From DASQPA01 sp963757335 (GTDB lineage: Bacteria; Acidobacteriota; Thermoanaerobaculia; Multivoradales; UBA5704): DNA of 64,000 bases. Location of the stretch: contig CAVWRJ010000024.1 in the NCBI GenBank assembly GCA_963757335.1, positions 310,001 through 374,000 of the forward strand, read 5' to 3'. The position numbers and the translations under genes are program-made. The number at the start of each line of letters is the position of its first letter. The stretch's first letter is position 1. Below are positions 47,001 to 55,515 of this stretch, one piece after another. Under the pieces are notes generated by a model that made no database searches, was not told where the DNA came from, and saw only the letters and a list, made by a program, of their open reading frames with translations.

Positions 47001-48120
47001 CGGGGAGCGCCGGCTCGACGTCGTGGCCGGGCCCGGCGCGGAGGAGCGCCACGAAGGCGGGGATGTCCTCGGCGCGGAGGAGGGCGGTCAGGAGGGCCGC
47101 CTTGTCCTTGCAGTCGCCGTAGTGGCGTTTGAGCGTCTCGGCCGGGGTGCGGGGCACGATGCTCGCGTCCCCCAGCTCGACCCCGGTGTAGCGCACCTCG
47201 CGGTGGAGGGCGGCGAGCAGGCGGTCGATCCGTTCGAGCTGCGAGCCGGTGGGGCCGATCGCGGAGCGCAGGACGGCTAAGTCGGCGCCCCGGATGCTGC
47301 CGTCGACGATCGCGGCGTAGCGGGCGGCGACCTCCTGCCAGGAGGTGCCGGTCGAGAAGGCGACGCCCGGCTGGCGCGGCAGGTCGGCGGGCATGCCGGG
47401 TTCGAAGGCCGGCGGCGCCGGCAGGTCCAGGTAGTCGAAGGTCAGCTGGTGGCGGCCGGCCGTCCGGACCTCCCGTGGCGCTCCGGGAGGGAGGAGGCGG
47501 GCGACCCAGCGCAGCGGCAGGGCCTCCGGCGCATCGAGCCGCAGGACCGCGTGGCGGACGGGCACCGGACCGCGGAGGCCCACCGTGCGGACGACGCCGC
47601 GGTCGAAGAGCGGCGCCGTGTCGACGGTCGTCACCTCCTGTTCGACCACCGCCCCGGGACCGGCCGCCGGCAGCGGCCCGCGCAGCACCCGGCCGTCCTC
47701 GAAGACATCCTCCGACTCGGGGGTCTCGCCGCTCTCCGAGAGGGTGGCGGGGTCGAGGAGGTGGGCGGCGCCGTCCGGGGTCAGCACCCGGGCGCGCACC
47801 CGCGGGCGCTCCTGGTGCCAGGGGGACCAGCGCTCCTCGATCGCCGACCAGCTCGCCCCAGCTCCGGGCCCGGCGATCCGGTAGACGAGATGGGAGATGT
47901 GGGTCGTCCGCCCCGCCCCGTCGAAGGTGTAGCGGTCGTCGGCGAGGAGGATGACGACGGGGTCCTTGAACCCCGCCGAGTCGCGCTCGGCCGCGGCGAG
48001 GACCGCCCGGGGCTCGGCGGCGAGCGGCGTCCCCTCCCAGGGCCGCGGCTCCGCCGCTCCGGCGAGGGCCGCCGGAAGCGCGAGGAGAAAAAGCAGGGCG
48101 AGCCGGTGGGGGCGGATCAT
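44008..48120 (-). CDS. DUF3857-transglutaminase-TPR giant periplasmic protein
   Basis: Start at ATG 48120 (GAGGAGAGAAACG upstream) gives signal peptide RLALLFLLALPAALAGAAEP and 1,370 residues with no frame break. Residues ~40-210 are DUF3857 (VILLADDRYTFDGAGRTTHI). A transglutaminase-like domain at ~270-430 carries the triad: Cys in RHYGDCKDKAALLTALLRA, His in GGFDHAIVFVPG, Asp in VWIDPTAPS. A beta region follows (LEVHYRIVPPAGYAVRELPK). From ~640 to the end come TPRs (GEAHLAAGRVREALQEFRRL, ADAETRTELAFLLEHDALGR). This architecture is common in Bacteroidota and Acidobacteriota; role unknown. Confidence 0.85.
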   Translation of the reverse strand: MIRPHRLALLFLLALPAALAGAAEPRPWEGTPLAAEPRAVLAAAERDSAGFKDPVVILLADDRYTFDGAGRTTHISHLVYRIAGPGAGASWSAIEERWSPWHQERPRVRARVLTPDGAAHLLDPATLSESGETPESEDVFEDGRVLRGPLPAAGPGAVVEQEVTTVDTAPLFDRGVVRTVGLRGPVPVRHAVLRLDAPEALPLRWVARLLPPGAPREVRTAGRHQLTFDYLDLPAPPAFEPGMPADLPRQPGVAFSTGTSWQEVAARYAAIVDGSIRGADLAVLRSAIGPTGSQLERIDRLLAALHREVRYTGVELGDASIVPRTPAETLKRHYGDCKDKAALLTALLRAEDIPAFVALLRAGPGHDVEPALPGLGGFDHAIVFVPGAPAVWIDPTAPSARAGELPAGDQGRLALVAAGDSTGLLHTPEATAAENREVETREVFLADDGLARQVLVSETSGEPGRNLRQLFADTDRAAIRKQMEEYFTTSELSLAKSLDGFESSDPADLAHPFRLRLETARSTRGFTDRRQAAVGIPLAALCGRLPEELKDQKEGKDETPRHADYVLAEPFVLEVHYRIVPPAGYAVRELPKARTRTLGTATLGEAYAAGPDGTVTATLRFDSGQRRLTPKEFAALRAAYRELLKEKTVVLAFDQTGEAHLAAGRVREALQEFRRLAAAAPAKAQPHTRLARALLEGGMGTAARQEARRAVALEPRSAAAEVTLAWVLEHDEIGRRFGPGFDRTGALAAWRAARQLDPADAETRTELAFLLEHDALGRHFGPGADLAGALAERRALRDELKADGATDGIALDLLWLGRAAEARQVLQGSQRLALNLVATALTDGPETAALEAERRDGNAQTRLEALTGAAGVLLLLRHYGEAAALLATASRSSPQAATLLTQADLLKKTRRHEDLKIPLDQPAGLARRLLVFFLADTPADAGRDLEALLSRQFREWVRADPEAWSEVPARARSSAQEANLPPEVALDLALAQAEAVTEGDDARGYRVELQVGSGEARKSWLLYVVREGGEYRLAAFEGFTVGLAAEAFRRVQEKDWTGSRQWLDWALPASPPAAGDDPFSVPLATLLWRQGRKEEAASEEETRCTAAALLAGSKHDDMEPVLTRCREAATDRLRQGAFDIALMVAHRAHQHPAEALAVARRLVAAWPSSGAVFSLESGLLAQEGRWDEMHAAAEERLAAHPDDRSALRALATVAMRKGDFDQLFRLRERLTRAGGAEAGDLNNFAWAALVSGRVEDADLESARRGATLSGYKSYPGLHTLAALYAETGRTAEAYRVILQAIKLRGDVPQSSDWFVFGRLAEQYGLAAEARGYYERVTPGPRETENPDATSTYRLARRRLAALPGPGKASR

Positions 48121-48303
48121 CGTTTCTCTCCTCGGGTCGGGCGTCAGGGCCGGGCGCGGCGCTCCCGCTCCCGCATCTAGGTGACGGGACGGCGCTTTCG
48201 ATTTCCTGCGATTGTCTGCGGTGACTCCGGGCAACCTGGTGGCGAAGATCCTAGCACCCCTGTGCTACCCTTCCCACCTTCCCGCAAAGCGAGGTTCGCC
48301 GTC

Positions 48304-49656
48304 TTGAGTTTCAAACATCTTCTGCCTGGGCCGCAGCCCGAAGATTTCCTGTGGGCGAGCGGCATCGAGAACACCTTCGTGCCGCAGACCCGCCCCGGCC
48401 ACCGGGCGCTCGACGAGTACCGGCTGATCGGCCACTACGAGCACTGGCGCGAGGACCTCGCGCTCGGCCGGGACCTCGGGCTCCGGGCCCTCCGCTGGGG
48501 GGTCCCCTGGTACCGGGTCGAGCCGCTGCCGGGGGAGTTCGACTGGAGCTTCACCGACGAGGTGATCCCCTATATGACCGAGGAGCTGGGGATCACCCCC
48601 ATCCTCGACCTCATGCACTACGGCTGTCCGTTCTGGCTCCGCCGGGAGTTCGCGAGCTCCGACTACCCGCGCGCCGTGGCGTCCTACGCCGCCGCCTTCG
48701 CCCGCCGCTACCGCGGCCGGGTGCGCTGGTACACGCCGCTCAACGAGCCGATCGTCAACGCCCTCTTCTGCGGCGCCCGCGGCCTCTGGCCGCCCTACCT
48801 GAAGGGGGACTCGGGCTACCTCCGCATCCTGCTGCAGCTCGTCCGCGGCATCCAGCGGACGGTGCCGGCGCTCAAGGAGGTCGACCCCGACGCGGTCATG
48901 GTGCACGTCGAGGCCACCGGCCTCTCGCGGGCGGCGCGCGCCGACCTCCAGGCCCTGGCGGTCGAGGACCAGCGGCGCGGCTTCCTCGCCTACGACCTGA
49001 TCACCGGCCGGGTGACCCCCGACCATCCGCTCTTCCCCTGGCTGGTCCGGAGCGGCGCCGGCCCCGACGAGCTCGCCGCCATCGCCCGCGACCGGATCAC
49101 CTTAGACGTCCTGGGGATGAACTTTTACCCCCAGTGGTCGACCCAGCAGATCTCCGTCAACCGCCACGGCCGGGTCGCCTACAAGCCCACCGAGCAGGAC
49201 GGCGCCGGCTTCGTCACCCTGATCGAGGACTACTACCGGCGCTACGAGGCGCCCATCCTCATCACCGAGACCAGCGCCAAGGGGGCGCTCCCGGTGCGCT
49301 CGCGCTGGCTCGACGCCTCGGTCGCCGCCATCAAGCACCTGCGCGGGGAGGGGGTGCCGGTCCTCGGCTACACCTGGTTCCCCCTCTTCACCATGATCGA
49401 CTGGAAGTACCGGCACGGGAAGCGGCCGCTGTCGAGCTACCACCTGGAGCTCGGGCTCTACAAGCTCGCAACCCCCGCCAATGGCCGGCGCTGGCGGCCG
49501 ACGCCGCTCGTCGAGCAGTTCAGGAGCTACGTCGCCGACCCGGCGGCGGCGATCGGGACCCTCCGGCCGACCTTCGACGACCCGGCGCCCCACGGCGGAT
49601 CGCACTCCGGCGAGTCGCCGGCAGCGGAGACAGCGGGGGAGTCCGCGGCCGGTTGA
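48304..49656 (+). CDS. Family 1 glycoside hydrolase-like beta-glycosidase
   Basis: TTG 48304 (MSFKHLLPGPQPEDFLWASG) is used as start; GAGG lies about 11 bases upstream and no ATG fits. The 450-residue TIM barrel has the acid/base Glu148 in RWYTPLNEPI and the nucleophile Glu322 in PILITETSA, the two GH1 signatures, plus DLMHYGCPFWLRREFA and GYTWFPLFTMIDWKYRHGKR. It lacks the full classical GH1 entry loop, so specificity is open. No signal peptide. Its stop overlaps the GH43 start (TGATG), so both enzymes should be made together. Confidence 0.8.
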   Translation: MSFKHLLPGPQPEDFLWASGIENTFVPQTRPGHRALDEYRLIGHYEHWREDLALGRDLGLRALRWGVPWYRVEPLPGEFDWSFTDEVIPYMTEELGITPILDLMHYGCPFWLRREFASSDYPRAVASYAAAFARRYRGRVRWYTPLNEPIVNALFCGARGLWPPYLKGDSGYLRILLQLVRGIQRTVPALKEVDPDAVMVHVEATGLSRAARADLQALAVEDQRRGFLAYDLITGRVTPDHPLFPWLVRSGAGPDELAAIARDRITLDVLGMNFYPQWSTQQISVNRHGRVAYKPTEQDGAGFVTLIEDYYRRYEAPILITETSAKGALPVRSRWLDASVAAIKHLRGEGVPVLGYTWFPLFTMIDWKYRHGKRPLSSYHLELGLYKLATPANGRRWRPTPLVEQFRSYVADPAAAIGTLRPTFDDPAPHGGSHSGESPAAETAGESAAG

Positions 49657-51696
49657 TGGCGACCTACGAGAACCCGGTCTGGCCGCGGTCGTTCCCCGAC
49701 CCCTTCGTCCTCGCCCATCGCGGCGAGTACTGGGCCTACTGCACCGGGAGTTGGCCGGACGGCCGCCGCTTCGGCGTCCTCCACTCGACAGACCTCGTCA
49801 ACTGGCAGCCGCTCGCCGGGGCGCTGGCGCCGCTCCGACCGGAAGGGCCGGAAGATGCCGATTGGCCCTGCTACTGGGCCCCCGAGGTCGCCTCCTGGGA
49901 GGGCCGCTTCTATCTCTACTACAGCGTTGGTGACGAGGCGCGGATGGAGATCCGGGTGGCGATGGCGGAGCGGCCGGAGGGGCCGTTCGCCGACGCCGGA
50001 AAGCGCCTCACCGCCGAGCCCTTCGCCATCGACGCCCATCCCTTCACCGCACCGGACGGTTCGCGCTGGCTCTTCTACGCCACCGACTTCCTCACCCACA
50101 GCCACATCGGCACCGGCACCGTGGCCGACCGCCTGCTCGACCCGGAAACCCTGGCCGGGGCACCCCGGCCGATCACCCGGGCGCTCTACGACTGGCAGGT
50201 CTACCACCCCAACCGGCCGGAGAAGGGCGGGGTGCGCTGGCACACCGTGGAGGGGCCGTTCGTGCTTTTCAGAAAGGGCCTCTACTACCAGATGTACAGC
50301 GGCGGCAACTGGCAGAACCCCACCTACGGGGTGAGCTACGCCGTCTCCGCCACCCTGGAGGCGCCGGGGGAGTGGGCGCAGGCGGCGGACGGGGAGCGGG
50401 TCCTCCCTGTCCTCCGGACGCTGCCCGGTCAGGTGATCGGGCCGGGGCACAACTCGGTCGTCCGCGGCCCCGACCAGCGCCAACTCTGGTGCGTCTACCA
50501 CCGCTGGGACACCGAACGGGGGGAGCGGGTGATGGCGATCGACCCCCTCGACTGGGCGGGCGACCGGCTGCTCGTCCTCGGCCCCTCGACCGGCCCGCGC
50601 CCCGCCCCGGAGCCGCCCACTTTCGCCGATCGCTTCTCCGAGGAGTGCCAGGAGGGGCTCGGGGAGGGGTGGCGGGTGCACGGGCGATTTCAGGTGAGAG
50701 GAGGGAGAGGCGCTGGCCGACGGGCGGGCCGACGGGCGGGGAGAGACGGCGGTGGCGCGCCGGGTTCCCGGAGCGGCTTCTTTTCTCGCCGTGGTGAGCG
50801 CCCGCTTTCTGGAGGCGAAGGGCGCCTGTGGGATCGGGCTCTACGGGGGAGGAGAGGACGTGCCGGAGCTCCAGCTCCTCCTCACCGCCGAGGGCCGGGC
50901 GGTGGTCGTCCGGAAGGCGTCGGGAGCGGCGGAGGGGGAGGAGCGGCTCGATCTCCTCGATCTCCGGGATCTCCGGGATTTCCGGGGCGGCCTCTCGCCG
51001 GGAGCGTTCCATCGGCTCTCGATGGAGGTCGACGGCCCCCGGGTGCGGCTGACCCTCGACGATCTCCCCCTCTGGAGCGGCAGGATCGCGGCGTCTCTGG
51101 AAGGAGCTGAGATCGGCCTGCTCGCCGCCGGGAGCCGGGCGGCGTTCTCTGGCTTCTCCCTCACCCTCGGCTGGGAGGATCTCTTCTATCCCGAAACCGG
51201 GGACCCGAGAGGGCTCGGCTGGGAGATCGAGAGCGGCAGCTGGCGGCTCTCCGGCCGCGAGCTGGTGGGGGACTCGGGACCGGGGGAGACAGCGACGGCG
51301 GTGATCTTCAAGGGGCCGCTCTTCGCCGACTACGAGCTGGTGGTCAACCTGCGGCTCCTCCCCGGTTCGGCCGGCGGCTGGGGCCTCCACCCCGCCCGGA
51401 CCGCCACCGGCCCCGGTCCGCTCCTCGCCCTCGTTCCCGCCGGCCCGGGCTGGGCCCTGGCCGTCCGCGATCCAGATAACGAGAGGCCGGAGCGGCTCCT
51501 GCCGTTCCCAGCCGGCTTCGATCCGGCGGTCTGCCAGCAGATGCGGCTCAAAAAATCGGGCGGGTGTCTCGCAATCGCCTGGGAAGGCCACTCTTTGGGG
51601 GAGATCGAAGTGAGCCCCGAGCCCGCCCGTCCCGGCCTCCACCTGGCGCGATCGGCGGTGGCGGTCGACGCCGTGCGGGTGACCGCCCGGGGTTAG
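49656..51696 (+). CDS. Family 43-like glycoside hydrolase with C-terminal ConA-like domains (frameshifted)
   Basis: ATG 49656 overlaps the GH1 stop. The five-bladed propeller has the GH43 triad: Asp15 in WPRSFPDPFVLAHRGEYWAY, Asp126 in EPFAIDAHPFTAPDGSRW, Glu199 in WHTVEGPFVLFRKG. Near 50700 the frame shifts, and frame 1 continues GEALADGRADGRGETAVARR into two laminin-G/ConA-like units (AFHRLSMEVDGPRVRLTLDD, FADYELVVNLRLLPGSAGG) to TAG 51694-51696, about 680 residues. It likely trims arabinose or xylose side groups and works with the GH1 enzyme on the same glycan. Confidence 0.78.
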
Positions 51697-51735
51697 AATT
51701 CGAACCTCGATAGGCTCAAACGGTACTTACGACAC

Positions 51736-52137
51736 ATGCAGAGCCCTGCCGCCTCCCGCCCGACCCGCGTCTTCGTCGTCGAGGACAACCTGGACGCCGC
51801 CCTCACCCTCGTCGACCTCCTGAGTATCTGGGGCTACGAGGTGCGCGCCGTCCACGACGGGCTCGCCGCGGTGGAGGTGGCGCCGGAGCTCCACCCGGAC
51901 GTGGTCCTTCTCGACATCGGCCTGCCGGGGATCGACGGCTACGAGGTGGCCCGCCGCCTGCGCCGCCGGGCCGATCTCGCCGGGCTCCTGATCGTCGCGG
52001 TCACCGGCTACGGCCAGGAGAGCGACCGCCAGCGCTCCCGCGAGGCGGGCTGCGACCACCACATGGTCAAGCCCGTCGACCTGGAGGCCCTCCGGCTCCT
52101 CCTCGCTGCCGCGCCGCGGCTCGGAGAAGACCTGTAA
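51736..52137 (+). CDS. Stand-alone receiver (CheY-like response regulator)
   Basis: A 133-residue receiver domain starting at ATG 51736: acidic pair in VFVVEDNLD (Glu16, Asp17), phospho-acceptor Asp60 in PDVVLLDIGLPGIDGYEVAR, Thr90 in IVAVTGYGQ and Lys112 in MVKPVD. There is no output domain. Such single receivers often follow hybrid kinases, but no kinase is in the window. The 21-bp array begins about 70 bp after its stop. Confidence 0.92.
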   Translation: MQSPAASRPTRVFVVEDNLDAALTLVDLLSIWGYEVRAVHDGLAAVEVAPELHPDVVLLDIGLPGIDGYEVARRLRRRADLAGLLIVAVTGYGQESDRQRSREAGCDHHMVKPVDLEALRLLLAAAPRLGEDL

Positions 52138-52204
52138 AGTCGCTCCCAGCCTCTCGATCGAGCCGTGCCGGATCCCCAGCACGCGCCGCAAAGACCCGGA
52201 ACGT

Positions 52205-52630
52205 CTCCAGACACCGCTCGGAACCTCCCGGACGCGGTGGGGAAGCTCCCGGACGCCGCGGAAAGCCCTCTGGACGGTGTTTGAGACCTGCCAGACGGCG
52301 TTTGGGGATGGCTGGATGCCGTTTGAGACCTCCCGGACAACGTTGAGGCCCTTCCGGACAGCTCCTGGAAGCTTCCGGACGGCTTTTGGAAGCTTCCGGA
52401 CCTCGTGGAAAGTCCTCAGGAACTCGTAGAAAGTCTTCGGAAACTCGAGGAAAGTCCTCAGGAACCCGTGGAAAGTCCTCGGAAACCCGTGGAAAGTCTT
52501 CGGGAACCCATGGAAAGTCTTCGGGAACCCATGGAAAGTCTTCGGGAACCCATGGAAAGTCTTCGGGAACCCGTGGAAAGTCCTCGGGAACCCGTGGAAA
52601 GTCTTCAGAAACTCATGGGAAAGCTCTCGC
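52205..52630. repeat. Phased array of 21-bp repeats with GGAAAGTC core, about 20 units
   Basis: AGTC of the GGAAAGTC core begins at 52411, 52432, 52453, 52474, 52495, 52516, 52537, 52558, 52579 and 52600, exactly 21 bp apart; a last variant (GGGAAAGCTC) follows. Upstream, related degenerate units with CCGGA or CCAGA stay in the same 21-bp phase at 52207, 52228, 52249, 52270, 52291, 52312, 52333, 52354 and 52375. The 3' units are nearly identical and the 5' units divergent, as in an array growing at one end. It fills the gap between convergent genes. The block GAAAGTCCTCAGGAACCC (52450-52467) is the exact reverse complement of 34161-34178 in the other 21-bp array. Confidence 0.9.
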
Positions 52631-52658
52631 TTCCCGTCGATTCAGCCGTGACAGACCC

Positions 52659-53735
52659 CTAGAGCGACAGCGGCTTCAACCAGGTCGTGCCGGCGAGGCG
52701 CTCGCCCCACGAGAAGGCGACCTGCGAGGCGCAGCCGGCGGCTCCGACGCAGACGATCGGGTTCCCCGAGGTGTTCCAGAACTGCCCGGCGAAGACCGGC
52801 TTGACGATGAAGATTCGCACCTCGCTCGTCGCCAGGGTGCAGCCGGTCTGGCTGGGGTTGGCACAGGCGGGGAGGAGCTGGAGGGTGGCGTTGCCCAAGG
52901 TCCCGTCGTTGCCGAGATCGATCGTCAGCTGAAAGGAGACCCGTTGGAAGACGCTCCCGCCGAGGAAGACGTCCCCCAGATAGGTGGTGCGCACGCCGCC
53001 GGAGATCGGGAGAGCGCCGGTGCCGCGGTAGAGGTCGAGGAACTGGGTGACGAGCTGCGCGCCCGAGGTCGCCGAGTTGGTGTCGTAGGCGATCACCCGG
53101 AGGGTCTTCGCGAGGACGTCCAGAACGTGCAGGTCGGTCGCCGTGAAGTTGCCGTGGCAGGACTGGACGATCCCGGCGAGGCCGCGGCCGGGCCGGGCGT
53201 CGGCCGGGAGGCCGCCGTCGGTGAGGAGGACGTTGTCGATCAGGAGCTTGGTCGAGTCGTCGTTGTTGTTGTTGGGGTTCAGGGTGGGATCGATCTGGAC
53301 GGCGATCGAGTCGGCATCGTTGAAAGTCACGAGGTCGGAGTTCAAGTCGTTCCTGGTCATGCTGATCGAGTCGAGCTGCGGCCGCGTCGGATTCCTCAGG
53401 AGCTTGGTTTCGTCGGGGTTGGTCGAATACCAGAGCTGGTGCTCCGGGGTGGCCGCCCGAGCGCCCCGGCTGGTCAGCTGATCGGAGTAGGCGAGCCCGG
53501 CGAAGCCGCCGGTCTTCGAGCCGAAGGTCTGGACCGAGGTGAGCGGCTTGTCGGCGAAGTTGGGGCCGACGAGGATGCCGGTGCGGGCCGTCAGGCCGGA
53601 GAGCTGGGTGGCGTTGCAGTTCACCTCGGCGGGGGTGAGCTGGCGGGTGACCTGGGCGCTGGCGGCGGTCGCGAGGGTGGTGGCGGAGAGGAGAGTGATG
53701 ATGGCGGCGGTCGTCGAACCGGATTTGAAGCTCAA
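52659..53735 (-). CDS. Exported protein of unknown function
   Basis: A 358-residue protein starting at ATG 53735 (GGAGGACTTAACC before it) with signal peptide TAAIITLLSATTLATAASAQ. The mature part is beta-rich with Asn/Thr-rich spots (VQIDPTLNPNNNNDDSTKLL) and three late Cys pairs (PACANPSQTGCTL, IVCVGAAGCASQ). No known domain is recognised. It ends in KPLSL without a sorting motif. Likely periplasmic or surface-exposed. The hairpin element copy B lies just upstream of its start. Confidence 0.65.
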   Translation of the reverse strand: MSFKSGSTTAAIITLLSATTLATAASAQVTRQLTPAEVNCNATQLSGLTARTGILVGPNFADKPLTSVQTFGSKTGGFAGLAYSDQLTSRGARAATPEHQLWYSTNPDETKLLRNPTRPQLDSISMTRNDLNSDLVTFNDADSIAVQIDPTLNPNNNNDDSTKLLIDNVLLTDGGLPADARPGRGLAGIVQSCHGNFTATDLHVLDVLAKTLRVIAYDTNSATSGAQLVTQFLDLYRGTGALPISGGVRTTYLGDVFLGGSVFQRVSFQLTIDLGNDGTLGNATLQLLPACANPSQTGCTLATSEVRIFIVKPVFAGQFWNTSGNPIVCVGAAGCASQVAFSWGERLAGTTWLKPLSL

Positions 53736-53760
53736 GGTTAAGTCCTCCAGGCGTGCGGGT

Positions 53761-53847
53761 GTCGGGGCTCAGTTGGCTCCTGCGGGCCTGCTCCTGCCGG
53801 CGCTCCACGCGGCCGGTCGCAGGTCCTCGGTGCCAAACTGAGCCCGA
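53761..53847. repeat. Structured hairpin element, copy B
   Basis: Outer arms TCGGGGCTCAGTTGGC (53762-53777) and GCCAAACTGAGCCCGA (53832-53847) pair with one bulge. Inner stem GGGCCTGC (53784-53791) pairs with GCAGGTCC (53819-53826) around a 27-base loop that matches copy A at 22 of 27 positions. It lies between the divergent starts of the exported protein gene and queE. Confidence 0.8.
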
Positions 53848-53924
53848 TTTCGGTGGCCCCTCGATGGGGCGGCTGGACGCCTGGTATGCGAGGGCCGGGC
53901 CAGGGCCTGCTAGAGTTCCAGTCC

Positions 53925-54521
53925 GTGGAGCACTACGTCGTCAACGAGATCTTCTACAGCCTGCAAGGGGAGGGGGTGCGCGCCGGGACGCCCAATCTTT
54001 TCCTGCGTTTCGCCCGCTGCAACCTCGCCTGCCGGGTGGAGACCCACGGCTTCGACTGCGACACCGAGTTCGAGTCCGGCCGGCGGATGACGATCGCCGA
54101 GATCCGGGAGGAGATGACGGTCCTGTCCTCCACCTGCCGCTGGGTGGTGCTGACCGGCGGCGAGCCGGCCCTCCAGGTCGACCGCGAGCTGATCGACGCC
54201 CTCCACGAGGCGGGCTACCAGCTCGCCATCGAGACCAACGGCAGCGTCCTCCTACCCCCGGGGATCGACTGGGTGACGGTCTCCCCCAAGGTCGCCGAGC
54301 ACGCCCTGCGCCAGCTTACGGCGCAGGAGGTCAAGTACGTCCGCGGCTACGGCCAGGCGATCCCGCGGACGGTCGTCGAGGCCGAGCACTACCTCATCTC
54401 GCCGGCCTTCGACGGCCCCGAGGTCGACCCCCGCACCCTCGACTGGTGCATCCGACTGGTCAGGGAGAACCCTCCCTGGAGGCTGTCGGTGCAGCAGCAC
54501 AAGCTCTGGCGGATTCGTTGA
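53925..54521 (+). CDS. queE: 7-carboxy-7-deazaguanine synthase QueE
   Basis: GTG 53925 gives VEHYVVNEIFYSLQGEGVRA, the normal QueE start; an ATG at 53886 would add 13 residues. The 198-residue radical-SAM enzyme has the variant cluster motif RCNLACRVETHGFDCDTEF (Cys spacing as in proteobacterial QueE), then LTGGEPALQVDREL, IETNGSV and VSPKVAEHALRQL. It makes CDG from carboxy-tetrahydropterin for queuosine. Other que genes are not in the window. The 3' end overlaps the convergent flippase-like gene by 62 bp. Confidence 0.93.
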   Translation: MEHYVVNEIFYSLQGEGVRAGTPNLFLRFARCNLACRVETHGFDCDTEFESGRRMTIAEIREEMTVLSSTCRWVVLTGGEPALQVDRELIDALHEAGYQLAIETNGSVLLPPGIDWVTVSPKVAEHALRQLTAQEVKYVRGYGQAIPRTVVEAEHYLISPAFDGPEVDPRTLDWCIRLVRENPPWRLSVQQHKLWRIR

Positions 54522-55488
54522 GACCGTCCCCGCCCCCTCCGGCCTCTCCGGCACCGGCGAGATCGCCCCAGAAGAGCGCCCCGGGGAGCTGGGTCGCCAC
54601 CTCGAAGATCCGCGCGGCGACGCCCAAGGCGAGGGCGTCGGCGCGGGTCACGCCGTAAATCCCGAGCAGGGCGAGGAGCGCCCCCTCGAAGACGCCCAGC
54701 CCGGCGAAGGTGATCGGCAGCCGACCCAGAAAGAGCGCCAGGGGGACGGCGATGAAGAGGCTGGTAAACGAGATCGGCAGGGCGAGGGCGCGGGCGAGCA
54801 CCCAGAGAACGAGGACCGGGAAGAGCTGCTCGACGGCCGAGGCCGCGGCCACGGCGGCGACCATGCGGGGCGAGCGGCGGTAGCGCTCCCCGGCGGCGGC
54901 GAGGCGGTGGAGGAGCCGCCAGATCCGGTGCGAGGAGGCGGCCGGGAGCCGTGCCAGGAGGCTCGCCGTCGTCCGCCGGCTGAAGGCGACGAGGAGCACG
55001 CCGATACAGAGGGCGAGGGTGCCGGCGGCCCAGGGGAGGAGCGGCGCCAGGCGGGCGGAGCCGCGGAGAGCGACGAGAAGGGCGGCGAGCACCAGTACCA
55101 CCGAGCCCAGGAGCCCCAGCAGCCGTTCGAGCACCACCGAGGCGCCGACCTCCGCCACCGCCCGCCGCCCCCGCCCGAGGGCGAAGCTGCGGAGAGCGTC
55201 GGCGCCCAAGGAGGTGGGGAGGAAGTAGGAGGCGAAGCCGGCGGCGAGATAGGCCCGCGCCGCCCGCCCGAGCGGCACCCCCGGCACCTGCGCAGTGAGC
55301 AGCGGGTACCACTTGCCGATCATCACCGCCCGATCGGCAAAGCAGAGGACGAGCGCGAGAGCGAGGAGCGCCGGATCGGCGGCGCGGAGCGACTGCGCCA
55401 CGGCGCGCACCCCGACCCCGTGGAGGAGCAGCCCGACGAGCCCGCAGGTCACGAGGAGCCGGAGGATCGTGCCGAGCTTCTTGCGCAT
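54460..55488 (-). CDS. Flippase-like integral membrane protein (UPF0104 / MprF N-terminal-like)
   Basis: A 342-residue protein starting at ATG 55488 with about eight hydrophobic helices (LRLLVTCGLVGLLLHGVGV, ALLALALVLCFADRAVMIG, LGSVVLVLAALLVALRGS and others). The family block GFASYFLPTSLGADALRSFAL matches the LPG synthase-TM/UPF0104 family, as does LGRLPITFAGLGVFEGALLA. These proteins are thought to move lipid or glycan-lipid intermediates across the inner membrane. Its last ~20 codons overlap queE; a shorter end created by an indel is possible. Confidence 0.8.
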   Translation of the reverse strand: MRKKLGTILRLLVTCGLVGLLLHGVGVRAVAQSLRAADPALLALALVLCFADRAVMIGKWYPLLTAQVPGVPLGRAARAYLAAGFASYFLPTSLGADALRSFALGRGRRAVAEVGASVVLERLLGLLGSVVLVLAALLVALRGSARLAPLLPWAAGTLALCIGVLLVAFSRRTTASLLARLPAASSHRIWRLLHRLAAAGERYRRSPRMVAAVAAASAVEQLFPVLVLWVLARALALPISFTSLFIAVPLALFLGRLPITFAGLGVFEGALLALLGIYGVTRADALALGVAARIFEVATQLPGALFWGDLAGAGEAGGGGDGLNESARACAAAPTASREGSP

Positions 55489-55515
55489 GACGGCACCCTA
55501 CCGCAGGGCGGCACT

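Noticed and set aside
52205..52630. Tandem-repeat protein gene (GKSSGTR or ESLREP heptads)
   Set aside because: All frames on both strands stay open because 21 is divisible by 3; no RBS or codon bias supports one frame, and a sister array type has a 20-bp period that cannot code.
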